Below are positions 1 to 5,429 of a DNA stretch of 5,429 nucleotides, one piece after another (position 1 is the first letter of the stretch; each line of letters starts with the position of its first letter). The position numbers and the translations under genes were made by a program. The notes beneath the pieces were generated by a model. The model saw only the letters and a list, made by a program, of their open reading frames with translations, was not told the DNA's origin and ran no database searches. The stretch covers positions 1 to 5,429 of the forward strand of contig JALNWO010000114.1 in assembly GCA_023230825.1 (NCBI GenBank), in the 5' to 3' direction. This DNA comes from Acholeplasmataceae bacterium (GTDB lineage Bacteria; Bacillota_I; Bacilli_A; Acholeplasmatales; Acholeplasmataceae).

Positions 1-1
1 A

Positions 2-751
2 AACATTCCTGTTCGCACTGAAGAAGGTCGACAAATTAGAAAACTGTTTATTGCACATGAAGGAAAGCAGTTTGTTGGAGCTGACTACTCACAAATCGAA
101 CTTCGTGTACTCGCCTCAATGGCAAACGTAGAACGACTCATTAACGCATTTAAAGAAGACAAAGACATTCACACATCAACAGCTCAAGAAATCTTTAAAG
201 TGAATGAAGTGACTCCCGATCAAAGAAGAGCTGCTAAAGCGGTTAATTTTGGGATTATTTACGGAATTGGCTCTTGGTCTTTAGCAGAAGATATTGATGT
301 TTCACCAACTGAAGCTCAAGCATTTATTGATCAGTATTTAACACTTTATCCAGAAATTAAACAATATATGACTGATATCGTTAAGTTTGCGAAAGACAAT
401 GGTTATGTTAAAACCATTATGAACCGAAGACGATACATTCCTGAGCTTAAATCACCTGTTTTTGCGCAACGTGCTTTTGGTGAGCGAACAGCATTAAATG
501 CACCAATCCAAGGTAGTGCAGCAGATGTTTTGAAAAAAGCCATGATTGATTTGGCTGCACAAATTAAAAAAGAAAAATTAGATGCCAAAATTTTACTCCA
601 AGTCCATGACGAACTAATTTTAGAAGTTCCAATGCATGAACTTAAATTAATGGAGAAAATGGTGCCTGTTGTTATGAAAAATGCCGTTCAACTCGAAGTT
701 GAATTAAAAGCTTCTAGTTCGACAGGCAACACTTGGTACGATTTAGATTAA
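2..751 (+). CDS. polA: DNA polymerase I, C-terminal polymerase domain (5' end outside window)
   Basis: The reading frame is open from the window edge and ends at TAA 749-751, giving the last 249 residues of a family A DNA polymerase; full-length bacterial Pol I is usually about 880-930 residues, so roughly the last quarter is present. Numbering from the first visible codon, motif A is DYSQIELR (28-35) with the first catalytic Asp28. The O-helix (motif B) is RRAAKAVNFGIIYG (75-88), where R75, K79, F83 and Y87 match E. coli R754, K758, F762 and Y766. Motif C is VHDE (201-204) with the second catalytic Asp203. A TIMNRRRYIPEL segment and the QGSAAD helix are also typical. All polymerase residues that can be seen are intact. 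The enzyme fills gaps in excision repair and replaces Okazaki primers. Whether the 3'-5' exonuclease site is active, and whether the 5' nuclease domain is fused, cannot be seen. The first ATG in view (119) lies inside the fold, after motif A, and is not a start. It is 9 nt upstream of mutM, a repair partner. Confidence 0.97.
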   Translation, partial: NIPVRTEEGRQIRKLFIAHEGKQFVGADYSQIELRVLASMANVERLINAFKEDKDIHTSTAQEIFKVNEVTPDQRRAAKAVNFGIIYGIGSWSLAEDIDVSPTEAQAFIDQYLTLYPEIKQYMTDIVKFAKDNGYVKTIMNRRRYIPELKSPVFAQRAFGERTALNAPIQGSAADVLKKAMIDLAAQIKKEKLDAKILLQVHDELILEVPMHELKLMEKMVPVVMKNAVQLEVELKASSSTGNTWYDLD

Positions 752-755
752 GGAG
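750..755 (+). promoter_or_regulatory. Ribosome binding site of mutM, overlapping the polA stop
   Basis: AAGGAG is followed by a 5-nt spacer before ATG 761. Its first two bases are the last two of the polA TAA stop, so terminating polA ribosomes sit on the site, which suggests translational coupling. Confidence 0.85.
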
Positions 756-760
756 CCCAT

Positions 761-1570
761 ATGCCAGAACTACCAGAAGTTGAAACAGTTGTCCAAACGT
801 TAAAACCACGTCTCATTAAAGAAACCATAACGGCTATGAAAATACTTTTTCCTAAGATGGTTAAAACCGATTCAAGTGTGTTTCAAACAAAACCCATTGG
901 TCAAACCATTCAGGATATCCACCGTAAGGGTAAGTTCATTATTTTTGAACTAGACACAGATGTCCTCATCTTTCACTTACGGATGGAAGGTAAATTTTTC
1001 ATTAAAAAAGATGAACCTTTTGATAAACACGAGCATCTTGTTCTTTACTTATCAAGTGGAAGGACACTTAGATATCATGATTTTCGTAAATTTGGCACAG
1101 CACATCTTTTGCCGATTGAAACGTATCAAGAAGTTTCCCCACTCAATCAAGTTGGGCCAGAACCAAAAGACACCAACCTACATCAATATTACGTAAGGAT
1201 AAAAGATTCGAAAAGACCGATTAAAGCAATTTTATTAGACCAAACAAAAATGTCTGGACTCGGTAACATATATGTAGATGAAACGCTGTTTCAAGCAAGA
1301 ATCCATCCTGAAAGAAAAGCAGTAGATTTAAAAGAAAAAGAAGTGGTAAACATTGTTTTAGCAGCACGAGAGGTACTAGCAAAAGCAGTCGCCCTTGGTG
1401 GCACCACAATTCGCTCTTATACTTCCAGTTTAGGTGTCCATGGACGCTTTCAAAACGAATTAAAGGTTCATACAAAAGCAGGAGAACCTTGTCCAGTTTG
1501 TGGGACGCCCATCATTAAAATAAAAGTAACAGGACGTGGTACGTATGTCTGTCCCAAATGTCAAAAATAA
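761..1570 (+). CDS. mutM: Formamidopyrimidine-DNA glycosylase / AP lyase
   Basis: This is a full-length Fpg/MutM of 269 residues, the usual size. It removes 8-oxoguanine and ring-opened purines from DNA and nicks the resulting abasic site by beta/delta elimination. The N-terminus MPELPEVETV carries Pro2, the Schiff-base nucleophile after Met removal, and the catalytic Glu3. Lys58 lies in the conserved RKGK hairpin. The void-filling triad is M75 with R109 and F111 in DFRKFG. The helix-two-turn-helix contains SGLGNIY with Asn169. The lesion-recognition loop follows GGTTIRSY (213-220). The C-terminal zinc finger has Cys244, Cys247, Cys264 and Cys267 (CxxC-x16-CxxC) and the DNA-phosphate-binding Arg259. 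The MPELPE motif favours MutM; a Nei (endonuclease VIII) enzyme would begin MPEGPE and differ in the triad. The start at 761 is fixed by that N-terminus and a strong Shine-Dalgarno. It lies between polA and coaE, the order seen in many Bacilli, and its final codons overlap coaE. Confidence 0.98.
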   Translation: MPELPEVETVVQTLKPRLIKETITAMKILFPKMVKTDSSVFQTKPIGQTIQDIHRKGKFIIFELDTDVLIFHLRMEGKFFIKKDEPFDKHEHLVLYLSSGRTLRYHDFRKFGTAHLLPIETYQEVSPLNQVGPEPKDTNLHQYYVRIKDSKRPIKAILLDQTKMSGLGNIYVDETLFQARIHPERKAVDLKEKEVVNIVLAAREVLAKAVALGGTTIRSYTSSLGVHGRFQNELKVHTKAGEPCPVCGTPIIKIKVTGRGTYVCPKCQK

Positions 1571-2156
1571 ACCGTATATCATTGGCCTAACTGGTGGCAT
1601 TGCCTCAGGTAAGTCGGTTGCCGCAAACTACTTTAAAAAAAGTGGAATCGTTGTTTTAGATAGTGATCTAATTGTTCAACATTTATGGCAAACCAATGAT
1701 GAAATGGTCCGTAAAATTGAAGCACTTTTCGATTTTGAAATTAAAACCAAACAAGATCGAAAAAGAATTAGCCAAATTATTTTTAACGACCGTAAAATGC
1801 GCTTAAAGCTCAACGATATTGTTCATCCCCTTGTTTTTTTAGAACTCGAAAAGCAATTAGCGATGCATCAAGATCAAAAACTGATCGTTGTCGATATGCC
1901 ACTTCTTTTTGAAGTAGGTTACGAAAAAAAATGCGATGTTACATGCTTAGTTTATACCACGGAAGAAATCCAAATCGAACGATTAATGATCCGTGATCAA
2001 ATGTCTAAAGAAGACGCATTCCTCCGTTTAAAATCACAAATGTCTATTGAAGAGAAAAAACTCAAAGTCGACATTATTTTTGATAACCAAGGTGACTTAA
2101 ATTACTTATATTACCAAATTGACCAATTTTTGAAAGGATTTTTAGATGAGGAATAA
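1545..2156 (+). CDS. coaE: Dephospho-CoA kinase
   Basis: CoaE phosphorylates the 3'-hydroxyl of dephospho-CoA with ATP, the last step of coenzyme A synthesis, in the cytoplasm. From ATG 1545 it has 203 residues, normal for the family. The P-loop GLTGGIASGKS is at residues 14-24. The VLDSD segment (38-41 region) matches the usual V(I)DAD substrate/metal site. The conserved IVHP (His94), the DMPLLFE segment (117-123) and QIERLMIRD (143-151) follow, then a lid-type arginine region around R161. One deviation is the stretch before DRKRISQIIF (71-80), which lacks the glycines common there. Start choice: ATG 1545 overlaps mutM by 26 nt and has a weak AGGA at 1531-1534, 10 nt upstream. A GTG at 1536 is in frame but has that AGGA only 1 nt away, so it is less likely. 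Both give more residues before the P-loop than the usual 5-8, so the exact start is open. The weak ribosome site suggests coupling to mutM translation. Confidence 0.95.
   Translation: MSVPNVKNKPYIIGLTGGIASGKSVAANYFKKSGIVVLDSDLIVQHLWQTNDEMVRKIEALFDFEIKTKQDRKRISQIIFNDRKMRLKLNDIVHPLVFLELEKQLAMHQDQKLIVVDMPLLFEVGYEKKCDVTCLVYTTEEIQIERLMIRDQMSKEDAFLRLKSQMSIEEKKLKVDIIFDNQGDLNYLYYQIDQFLKGFLDEE
2133..2138 (+). promoter_or_regulatory. Ribosome binding site of dnaB, inside the coaE 3' end
   Basis: AAAGGA is 7 nt before ATG 2146. It lies within the final coaE codons, because dnaB starts 11 nt before coaE ends. It supports 2146 as the true start. Confidence 0.75.
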
Positions 2157-3303
2157 AGCAACGTTTGAAATTTATAAAACCTTTGACCTCGCCGATCAAG
2201 ATTATAAGGTGATGTCGCTTTTATACCAACCGCTTTTAGGCATGGACGCCCATAGCCTTTATTTAACGTTGTATCATTTAAACGGTCGATTCCAAGGAAT
2301 GACTCATCAAGCCTTTTTTGATTTGGTTGATTTAAAACAAGCCGAATTTCTAAAAATGCGTAACAAACTTGAAGCACTCAATTTGTTAGAAGTATTTCAG
2401 GCAGGAGACCAATACATTTACTATTTAAAAACACCCTTAACAGCACAACAATTTTTACTTGATACGATTTTTGGAAGTTATTTACAATCAGAAATTGGTG
2501 ATGAGTTATTAAACTCTATTACTGATTTTTTCCAAATGGAAAAACCTGATTTTTCACAATATCAAAATATTACGAAACCTTTTGATAGCATGTACGAAGT
2601 GAAACAGCTGAGTTTATTGAAACTAGATAAAACCTTTAAAGGGCGGACCCATAATGGTGGCAGTGTTATTAATGATCAGTTTGATTATCATAAATTTATT
2701 GATGGTTTACCAGAACGATTAAAACAAGCACAGCTTCTTAATCAAAACCGACAAAAACAAATATCTAAAATTGCTTATGTTTATCAATTTAGCGTTCAAG
2801 AAATGATTGAAGTTTATACAGAAGCCGCTAAGTCAAGAGAAATAGTTAGTTTTCCGGTTTTAAATCATCGGGCGAAACTTTATTACGAATCCAAAAACCA
2901 AACTTTAGAAATTACGGAAAAAGATTTGCCTAAAGCAGAAATCATTAGTCAATTACCCCCACAAATTATTATTCAAAAATACAGTAAAACCAACGCTCAA
3001 GGAATGGCCCTTTCGACCGCGACAAGTTTGCTTGAAAGAAATCATGTTGATCCAGGTTTAATTAATGTCATTTTAATCTTTATCTTAAAACATAAAGAAG
3101 GTGTGTTACCAAACTTAAAATACATGGAAACGGTTTTACACGATTGGCTTAATAAAGGGATTCGCACCGCAGAAGATGCGATTAAACATACGCAAGAGTT
3201 AGAAACATCGTGGAAACGAAAACCGCAACGCCAGCGTGTCGCTGAACCTGATTGGATGGACGATTACGTCAATGAGTTAAAGAAATTGGAGGAATCATCA
3301 TGA
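2146..3303 (+). CDS. dnaB: Replication initiation and membrane attachment protein DnaB (Bacilli type)
   Basis: This is the DnaB/DnaD-superfamily helicase-loading protein of Bacilli, not the E. coli DnaB helicase. In B. subtilis it acts with DnaD and DnaI to bring the replicative helicase onto oriC and restarted forks. It has 385 residues, clearly shorter than B. subtilis DnaB (472). Residues about 1-130 match the N-terminal winged-helix (DDBH1) region. Residues about 178-250 (FDYHKFIDGLPERLKQ onward) look like a first DDBH2 domain. Residues about 270-350 form a second, with the family signature N323, Y326, W334, G338, I339, T341 and EDA (343-345), close to the NYxxxIxxDW...GIxT pattern. A basic stretch (357-364) and an EPDWMDDYVNEL tail follow; PDW-type tails recur in DnaD-like proteins. 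No membrane segment is seen. Assignment rests on the DDBH2 signature and on dnaI directly downstream; a DnaD paralogue is less likely because of length and position. Confidence 0.92.
   Translation: MRNKATFEIYKTFDLADQDYKVMSLLYQPLLGMDAHSLYLTLYHLNGRFQGMTHQAFFDLVDLKQAEFLKMRNKLEALNLLEVFQAGDQYIYYLKTPLTAQQFLLDTIFGSYLQSEIGDELLNSITDFFQMEKPDFSQYQNITKPFDSMYEVKQLSLLKLDKTFKGRTHNGGSVINDQFDYHKFIDGLPERLKQAQLLNQNRQKQISKIAYVYQFSVQEMIEVYTEAAKSREIVSFPVLNHRAKLYYESKNQTLEITEKDLPKAEIISQLPPQIIIQKYSKTNAQGMALSTATSLLERNHVDPGLINVILIFILKHKEGVLPNLKYMETVLHDWLNKGIRTAEDAIKHTQELETSWKRKPQRQRVAEPDWMDDYVNELKKLEESS
3288..3293 (+). promoter_or_regulatory. Ribosome binding site of dnaI
   Basis: GGAGGA lies 6 nt before ATG 3300, within the last dnaB codons. 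It is the strongest Shine-Dalgarno of the internal junctions and, with the ATGA stop/start overlap, supports coupled DnaB and DnaI synthesis. Confidence 0.85.
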
Positions 3304-4115
3304 ACATTGAAAAAATGCGACAAGTGATTTCTGAATATCCAGAAACAAAAAATTTACAAATTGCCGATGTCGATGTCAATAAGGTCTATCAATACATCAT
3401 CCAAAAACAAACCAAGCCAATTAAAGATGGTTATGAAGTCATTTTAAAAACGGATCCTTATATCGAAATCATTTACCGGCCCACACGCGAAAAAGCACTT
3501 GAGTTACGTAATTTGCAAATTAAACGTAATTTGCGTTTTTACGATAGTGAAGTGTACATTCAAGATGCTTCATTATCACAATTTAAATGCTTTAACGATG
3601 AACGTGTTCAAGCCTATGAAAAAGCGAAAACGTTTTTAGATAACTATCGTAAAGATCGTTATGAAAAGGGTCTTTTTTTCCATGGTCGTTATGGAACAGG
3701 TAAATCATATTTAATGTCTGCCATCGCCCAAGAATTAGCCCTTAAGGGGATTATCGTTTTATTTGTTTATGTACCTGATTTAACTCGTTCCATTCGTCAA
3801 GGAATGAATGAAGGGAATTTAGAAGAAAGAGTCAATAAACTTAAGCAAGCAGATATTTTAATGTTAGATGATTTTGGTGGTGAACATATGAGCGCATGGT
3901 TCCGTGATGAAATCATTGTTCCTGTGCTGCAGTATCGTTTATCTGCTAAACTTCCTGTTTTTATGACTTCAAACTTTTCTTTGACACAATTAATGGATGC
4001 TCTAACATTGGAAAGAGACGATACAAATCGGATGAAAGCTGGGCGACTTGCCCAGAGGCTTCAAGATTTAATGCATTTAGTTAAATTATCAGATACGCCT
4101 TATGAAAAGAAATAA
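3300..4115 (+). CDS. dnaI: Primosomal helicase loader DnaI (AAA+ ATPase)
   Basis: DnaI loads the replicative helicase (DnaC in B. subtilis) using ATP, together with DnaB and DnaD. The protein has 271 residues against 311 in B. subtilis. The AAA+ part is intact: Walker A GRYGTGKS (129-136, Lys135), Walker B ILMLDD (186-191), sensor I in MTSN (222-225, Asn225), and a terminal RLAQRL helix with R249 and R253 as sensor II/arginine-finger candidates. VYVPDLTR, MSAWFRDE and VLQYR also match B. subtilis DnaI closely. The N-terminal helicase-binding domain is recognisable (VYQYI, then GYEVIL and IEIIYRP) but lacks the Cys/His residues that bind zinc in B. subtilis DnaI; the only cysteine in the protein is Cys97, outside that site. 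The ATG overlaps the dnaB TGA as ATGA. DnaC- and IstB-type ATPases are relatives, but the N-terminal similarity and the dnaB neighbour favour DnaI. No terminator follows the stop. Confidence 0.95.
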   Translation: MNIEKMRQVISEYPETKNLQIADVDVNKVYQYIIQKQTKPIKDGYEVILKTDPYIEIIYRPTREKALELRNLQIKRNLRFYDSEVYIQDASLSQFKCFNDERVQAYEKAKTFLDNYRKDRYEKGLFFHGRYGTGKSYLMSAIAQELALKGIIVLFVYVPDLTRSIRQGMNEGNLEERVNKLKQADILMLDDFGGEHMSAWFRDEIIVPVLQYRLSAKLPVFMTSNFSLTQLMDALTLERDDTNRMKAGRLAQRLQDLMHLVKLSDTPYEKK

Positions 4116-4121
4116 AATAGA

Positions 4122-4149
4122 TTGAGTTTTCAGAGGATAGTGCTATAAT
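4122..4149 (+). promoter_or_regulatory. Sigma-A type promoter of the thrS leader (extended -10)
   Basis: The -35 box TTGAGT (4122-4127) and a perfect -10 TATAAT (4144-4149) are separated by 16 nt. TG at 4141-4142 makes an extended -10. Transcription would start at about 4155-4157, just before the T-box Stem I. The -35 begins only 6 nt after the dnaI stop. Confidence 0.85.
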
Positions 4150-4167
4150 AAGAGTACATACAATGAC

Positions 4168-4240
4168 GAAGAACATGGTTTGTATCAAAGGTAGCGACAC
4201 AGGATGGTGAAAGCTGTGACCGATACGAGCTACTCTCTTT
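4168..4240 (+). promoter_or_regulatory. T-box Stem I with likely Thr specifier
   Basis: Paired segments read by eye, from base to tip: GAAGA 4168-4172 with TCTTT 4236-4240; GGTTTGTATC 4177-4186 with GATACGAGCT 4222-4231 (10 bp, including three G-U pairs); GGT 4190-4192 with ACC 4219-4221; CACAG 4198-4202 with CTGTG 4214-4218. AGCGA 4193-4197 is the AG bulge and 4203-4213 the distal loop; in known T-boxes these form the double T-loop that grips the tRNA elbow. In this fold the internal loop between the two lower helices is ACAU (4173-4176) opposite ACUC (4232-4235), so ACU 4232-4234, a Thr codon, is the best specifier candidate. ACC 4219-4221 is also a Thr codon but is paired next to the AG bulge. 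Confidence 0.7.
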
Positions 4241-4311
4241 CGAGTAGATAATGGAAAAGATTATCCGGGTGTGTCCGTTAACACAAATCGAGGGCTAGAT
4301 ACAATCTAGAA

Positions 4312-4343
4312 CTAAGGTGGTACCGCGCTATATGCGTCCTTAG
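4312..4343 (+). promoter_or_regulatory. T-box antiterminator
   Basis: CTAAGG 4312-4317 pairs with CCTTAG 4338-4343. The 7-nt bulge UGGUACC (4318-4324) follows, and GCGC 4325-4328 pairs with GCGU 4334-4337. UGGU (4318-4321) would bind the ACCA end of uncharged tRNA, which predicts an A discriminator base in the cognate tRNA-Thr. This helix shares 4335-4342 with the terminator, so the two are mutually exclusive. Confidence 0.93.
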
Positions 4344-4367
4344 CAATTAAGGACGTTTTATTTTTTT
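4335..4367 (+). terminator. Intrinsic terminator of the T-box
   Basis: CGTCCTTA 4335-4342 pairs perfectly with TAAGGACG 4348-4355 around a 5-nt loop, followed by a T-rich tract 4356-4367 (four T, one A, seven T). It forms when charged tRNA-Thr leaves the antiterminator unstabilised and should stop RNA polymerase before thrS. Confidence 0.93.
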
Positions 4368-4370
4368 AAA

Positions 4371-4377
4371 AAAGGAG
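4371..4377 (+). promoter_or_regulatory. Ribosome binding site of thrS
   Basis: AAAGGAG is followed by 8 nt before ATG 4386. It lies after the terminator T-tract, so it exists only in readthrough transcripts; it is not part of the switching helices. Confidence 0.88.
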
Positions 4378-4385
4378 CTAAAACA

Positions 4386-5429
4386 ATGATTTTAATTATT
4401 TTTCCTGACAAAAGTCAAAAACAATTTTCTAAAGGGATAACCCCACTTGAAATTGCCGAAGGGATTTCACCTTCACTTGCAAAACAAGCGATTGCTGCTG
4501 TTTTTAACGATGAATATATCGAAAGTAACCGACCTTTAATGACAGACGGCAATCTCGCTATTTTAACCGAGCGAGACGAACGAGCGTTAGATGTTCTGAA
4601 TCATTCAACTGCCCATCTGATGGCTCAAGCAATTACTGAATTATATCCAGGAGCGCATTTTGGTGTTGGCCCCGCAATTGAAGAAGGCTTTTATTATGAT
4701 ATGGATTTAGGGGAACATAAAATTAACGATGAAGATTTGGTGCGGATTGAACAAAAAATGCATGAACTTCAAAAAGAAGATTATCCCATTGTTCGAAAAG
4801 AAGTGAGTTATGATGAAGCAAAGACAATTTTCAAAAAAGATCCTTATAAACTGGCCATTATAGAAGATTATAAAGATGCTCAGCTTTCAGTATACGGACA
4901 AGGATCCTTTATCGATTTATGCCGTGGTGGGCACGTTCCTTCAACAAAATACATTAAACACTTTAAGTTATTAAGTCTTGCGGGCGCTTATTGGCGTGGT
5001 GATAGCAACAACATTATGTTAAACCGTATTTATGGGACCAGTTTTTTTAGCAAAAAAGCGTTGGATGAACATTTACATTTACTAGAAGAAAGAAAACTAA
5101 GGGATCACCGTAAACTTGGCCGAGAACTTGAATTGTTCATGTTGTCGAAACAAGCCGGACAAGGTCTCCCCTTTTGGCTCCCAAAAGGAGCGACGATTCG
5201 TAGAGTTATTGAAAGATATATTACCGATGTTGAATTGGCTTTGGGCTATCAACATGTTTATACTCCCGTTTTAGCTGATGTTGAATTATATAAAACATCG
5301 GGACATTGGGATCATTACCAAGATTCAATGTTTCCACCAATGGATTTAGGCGATGGAGAGCAACTTGTTTTAAGACCTATGAACTGTCCTCATCACATGT
5401 TAATTTATAAAAACGATGTCCACTCTTAT
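4386..5429 (+). CDS. thrS: Threonyl-tRNA synthetase (3' end outside window)
   Basis: The frame is open from ATG 4386 to the window end, giving the first 348 codons of a class II synthetase that is normally about 640 residues. It charges tRNA-Thr with threonine and edits Ser-tRNA-Thr. Residues 1-62 are the TGS domain. The N2 editing domain carries the HxxxH motif (His73, His77) and DLCRGGH with Cys179 and His183, so the editing site looks intact. [11 protein letters not shown] (199-209) and the RIYGT segment are strongly conserved family blocks. The catalytic core begins around 240 ([13 protein letters not shown]); motif 1 lies near 285-312 with Pro294. RPMNCPHH (330-337) holds Cys334, one of the three zinc ligands that bind threonine (E. 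coli Cys334, His385, His511). The other two ligands, motif 3 and the anticodon-binding domain lie beyond the window. Expression is set by the T-box in front of it, with possible extra input from the dnaI operon by readthrough. Confidence 0.98.
   Translation, partial: MILIIFPDKSQKQFSKGITPLEIAEGISPSLAKQAIAAVFNDEYIESNRPLMTDGNLAILTERDERALDVLNHSTAHLMAQAITELYPGAHFGVGPAIEEGFYYDMDLGEHKINDEDLVRIEQKMHELQKEDYPIVRKEVSYDEAKTIFKKDPYKLAIIEDYKDAQLSVYGQGSFIDLCRGGHVPSTKYIKHFKLLSLAGAYWRGDSNNIMLNRIYGTSFFSKKALDEHLHLLEERKLRDHRKLGRELELFMLSKQAGQGLPFWLPKGATIRRVIERYITDVELALGYQHVYTPVLADVELYKTSGHWDHYQDSMFPPMDLGDGEQLVLRPMNCPHHMLIYKNDVHSY

Larger units (their letters stand above)
4156..4385 (+). promoter_or_regulatory. 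T-box riboswitch leader of thrS (tRNA-Thr sensing)
   Basis: This leader senses the charging state of tRNA-Thr and controls thrS by transcription antitermination. Ordered elements are visible. The 5' region carries UGA (4164-4166) opposite GA (4242-4243), a possible kink-turn. Stem I follows (about 4168-4240), with an AGCGA bulge and a distal loop of the GGUGAAAG type. A Stem II-position hairpin is formed by GATAAT 4247-4252 with ATTATC 4260-4265. A conserved CCGTTA (4275-4280) sits in the Stem IIA/B region, where GTGT 4271-4274 can pair with ACAC 4281-4284. Stem III is CTAGAT 4295-4300 with ATCTAG 4304-4309. The 14-nt T-box sequence is at 4314-4327, and a terminator ends at about 4367. Placement directly before thrS gives the amino acid. 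Start is inferred from the promoter and may shift by a few bases. Confidence 0.95.

Noticed and set aside
403..588. 61-codon reading frame on the - strand inside polA.
   Set aside because: It is antisense to the conserved polymerase core and shows no recognisable domain or plausible ribosome site; a shadow of the polA codons.
960..1196. 78-codon + strand frame nested in mutM.
   Set aside because: It lies wholly within the conserved mutM frame and its translation has no family features.
1221..1475. 84-codon - strand frame inside mutM, leucine-rich enough to suggest a membrane peptide.
   Set aside because: The hydrophobic look comes from reading the lysine/glutamate-rich AAA/GAA codons of mutM backwards as TTT/TTC; no independent signal supports it.
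1536..1544. GTG 1536 as the coaE start.
   Set aside because: The only Shine-Dalgarno-like AGGA (1531-1534) is 1 nt away from it, and it lengthens an N-terminus that is already long for CoaE; ATG 1545 is preferred though not proven.
2111..2377. 88-codon - strand frame across the coaE-dnaB junction.
   Set aside because: It is antisense to two well-supported genes, with no domain and no promoter seen.
3301..3303. TGA at the end of dnaB read as Trp (Mycoplasma code 4).
   Set aside because: dnaI starts exactly there with a strong ribosome site, tryptophans in all genes are TGG, and the continued frame has no family features. TGA is a stop here.
4163..4210. 15-residue reading frame in the T-box leader (ATG 4163 to TGA 4208-4210) containing two Thr codons, as a possible attenuator leader peptide.
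   Set aside because: It has no ribosome binding site in front, starts within a few bases of the predicted transcript start, and its bases are all used by conserved Stem I helices. The T-box explains the region.
1..5429. Search for CRISPR repeats, insertion-sequence ends, tRNA genes, phage or defence genes.
   Set aside because: No direct repeat series, terminal inverted repeats, transposase, integrase or tRNA-like cloverleaf was seen; the short palindromes at 4247-4309 belong to the T-box.

Overview
The window looks like a chromosomal housekeeping stretch from a low-GC Gram-positive bacterium. The primosome pair DnaB and DnaI, both of the Bacilli type (helicase-loading proteins, not the E. 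coli DnaB helicase), together with a T-box leader, point to Bacilli or the walled or wall-less lineages derived from them. The A+T-rich codon use, very tight gene packing and short forms of DnaB and DnaI would fit an Acholeplasma/Izemoplasma-like relative, but that placement is a guess. TGA is used as a stop (end of dnaB) and tryptophans are TGG, so this is the standard bacterial code and not the Mycoplasma code 4.

Layout. Positions 2-4115 hold five genes on the + strand with essentially no space between them: the 3' end of polA (DNA polymerase I), mutM/fpg (formamidopyrimidine-DNA glycosylase), coaE (dephospho-CoA kinase), dnaB (replication initiation/membrane attachment protein) and dnaI (helicase loader ATPase). 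The junctions are 9 nt apart (polA-mutM), about 26 nt overlapping (mutM-coaE), 11 nt overlapping (coaE-dnaB) and 4 nt overlapping (dnaB-dnaI), so they are very probably one transcript with translational coupling. Positions 4116-4385 hold a strong extended -10 promoter and a complete T-box riboswitch leader with Stem I, Stem II-type hairpin, Stem III, antiterminator and intrinsic terminator. Positions 4386-5429 are the first 348 codons of thrS (threonyl-tRNA synthetase), cut by the window edge.

How it works together. PolA and MutM both serve base excision repair (glycosylase/AP lyase followed by gap filling). DnaB and DnaI load the replicative helicase at oriC and at restarted forks. CoaE makes the last step of coenzyme A and is a genomic neighbour rather than an obvious partner. 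ThrS is separately controlled by uncharged tRNA-Thr through the T-box. No terminator is visible after dnaI, so transcripts from the replication operon should run into the T-box, which can then gate them too.

Nothing here looks like a mobile element, CRISPR array or an undescribed system. The points most worth a second look are the apparent loss of the zinc-binding cluster in the DnaI N-terminal domain, a non-textbook specifier loop in the T-box, and the overlap in which the start of coaE is written over the last zinc ligands of MutM.
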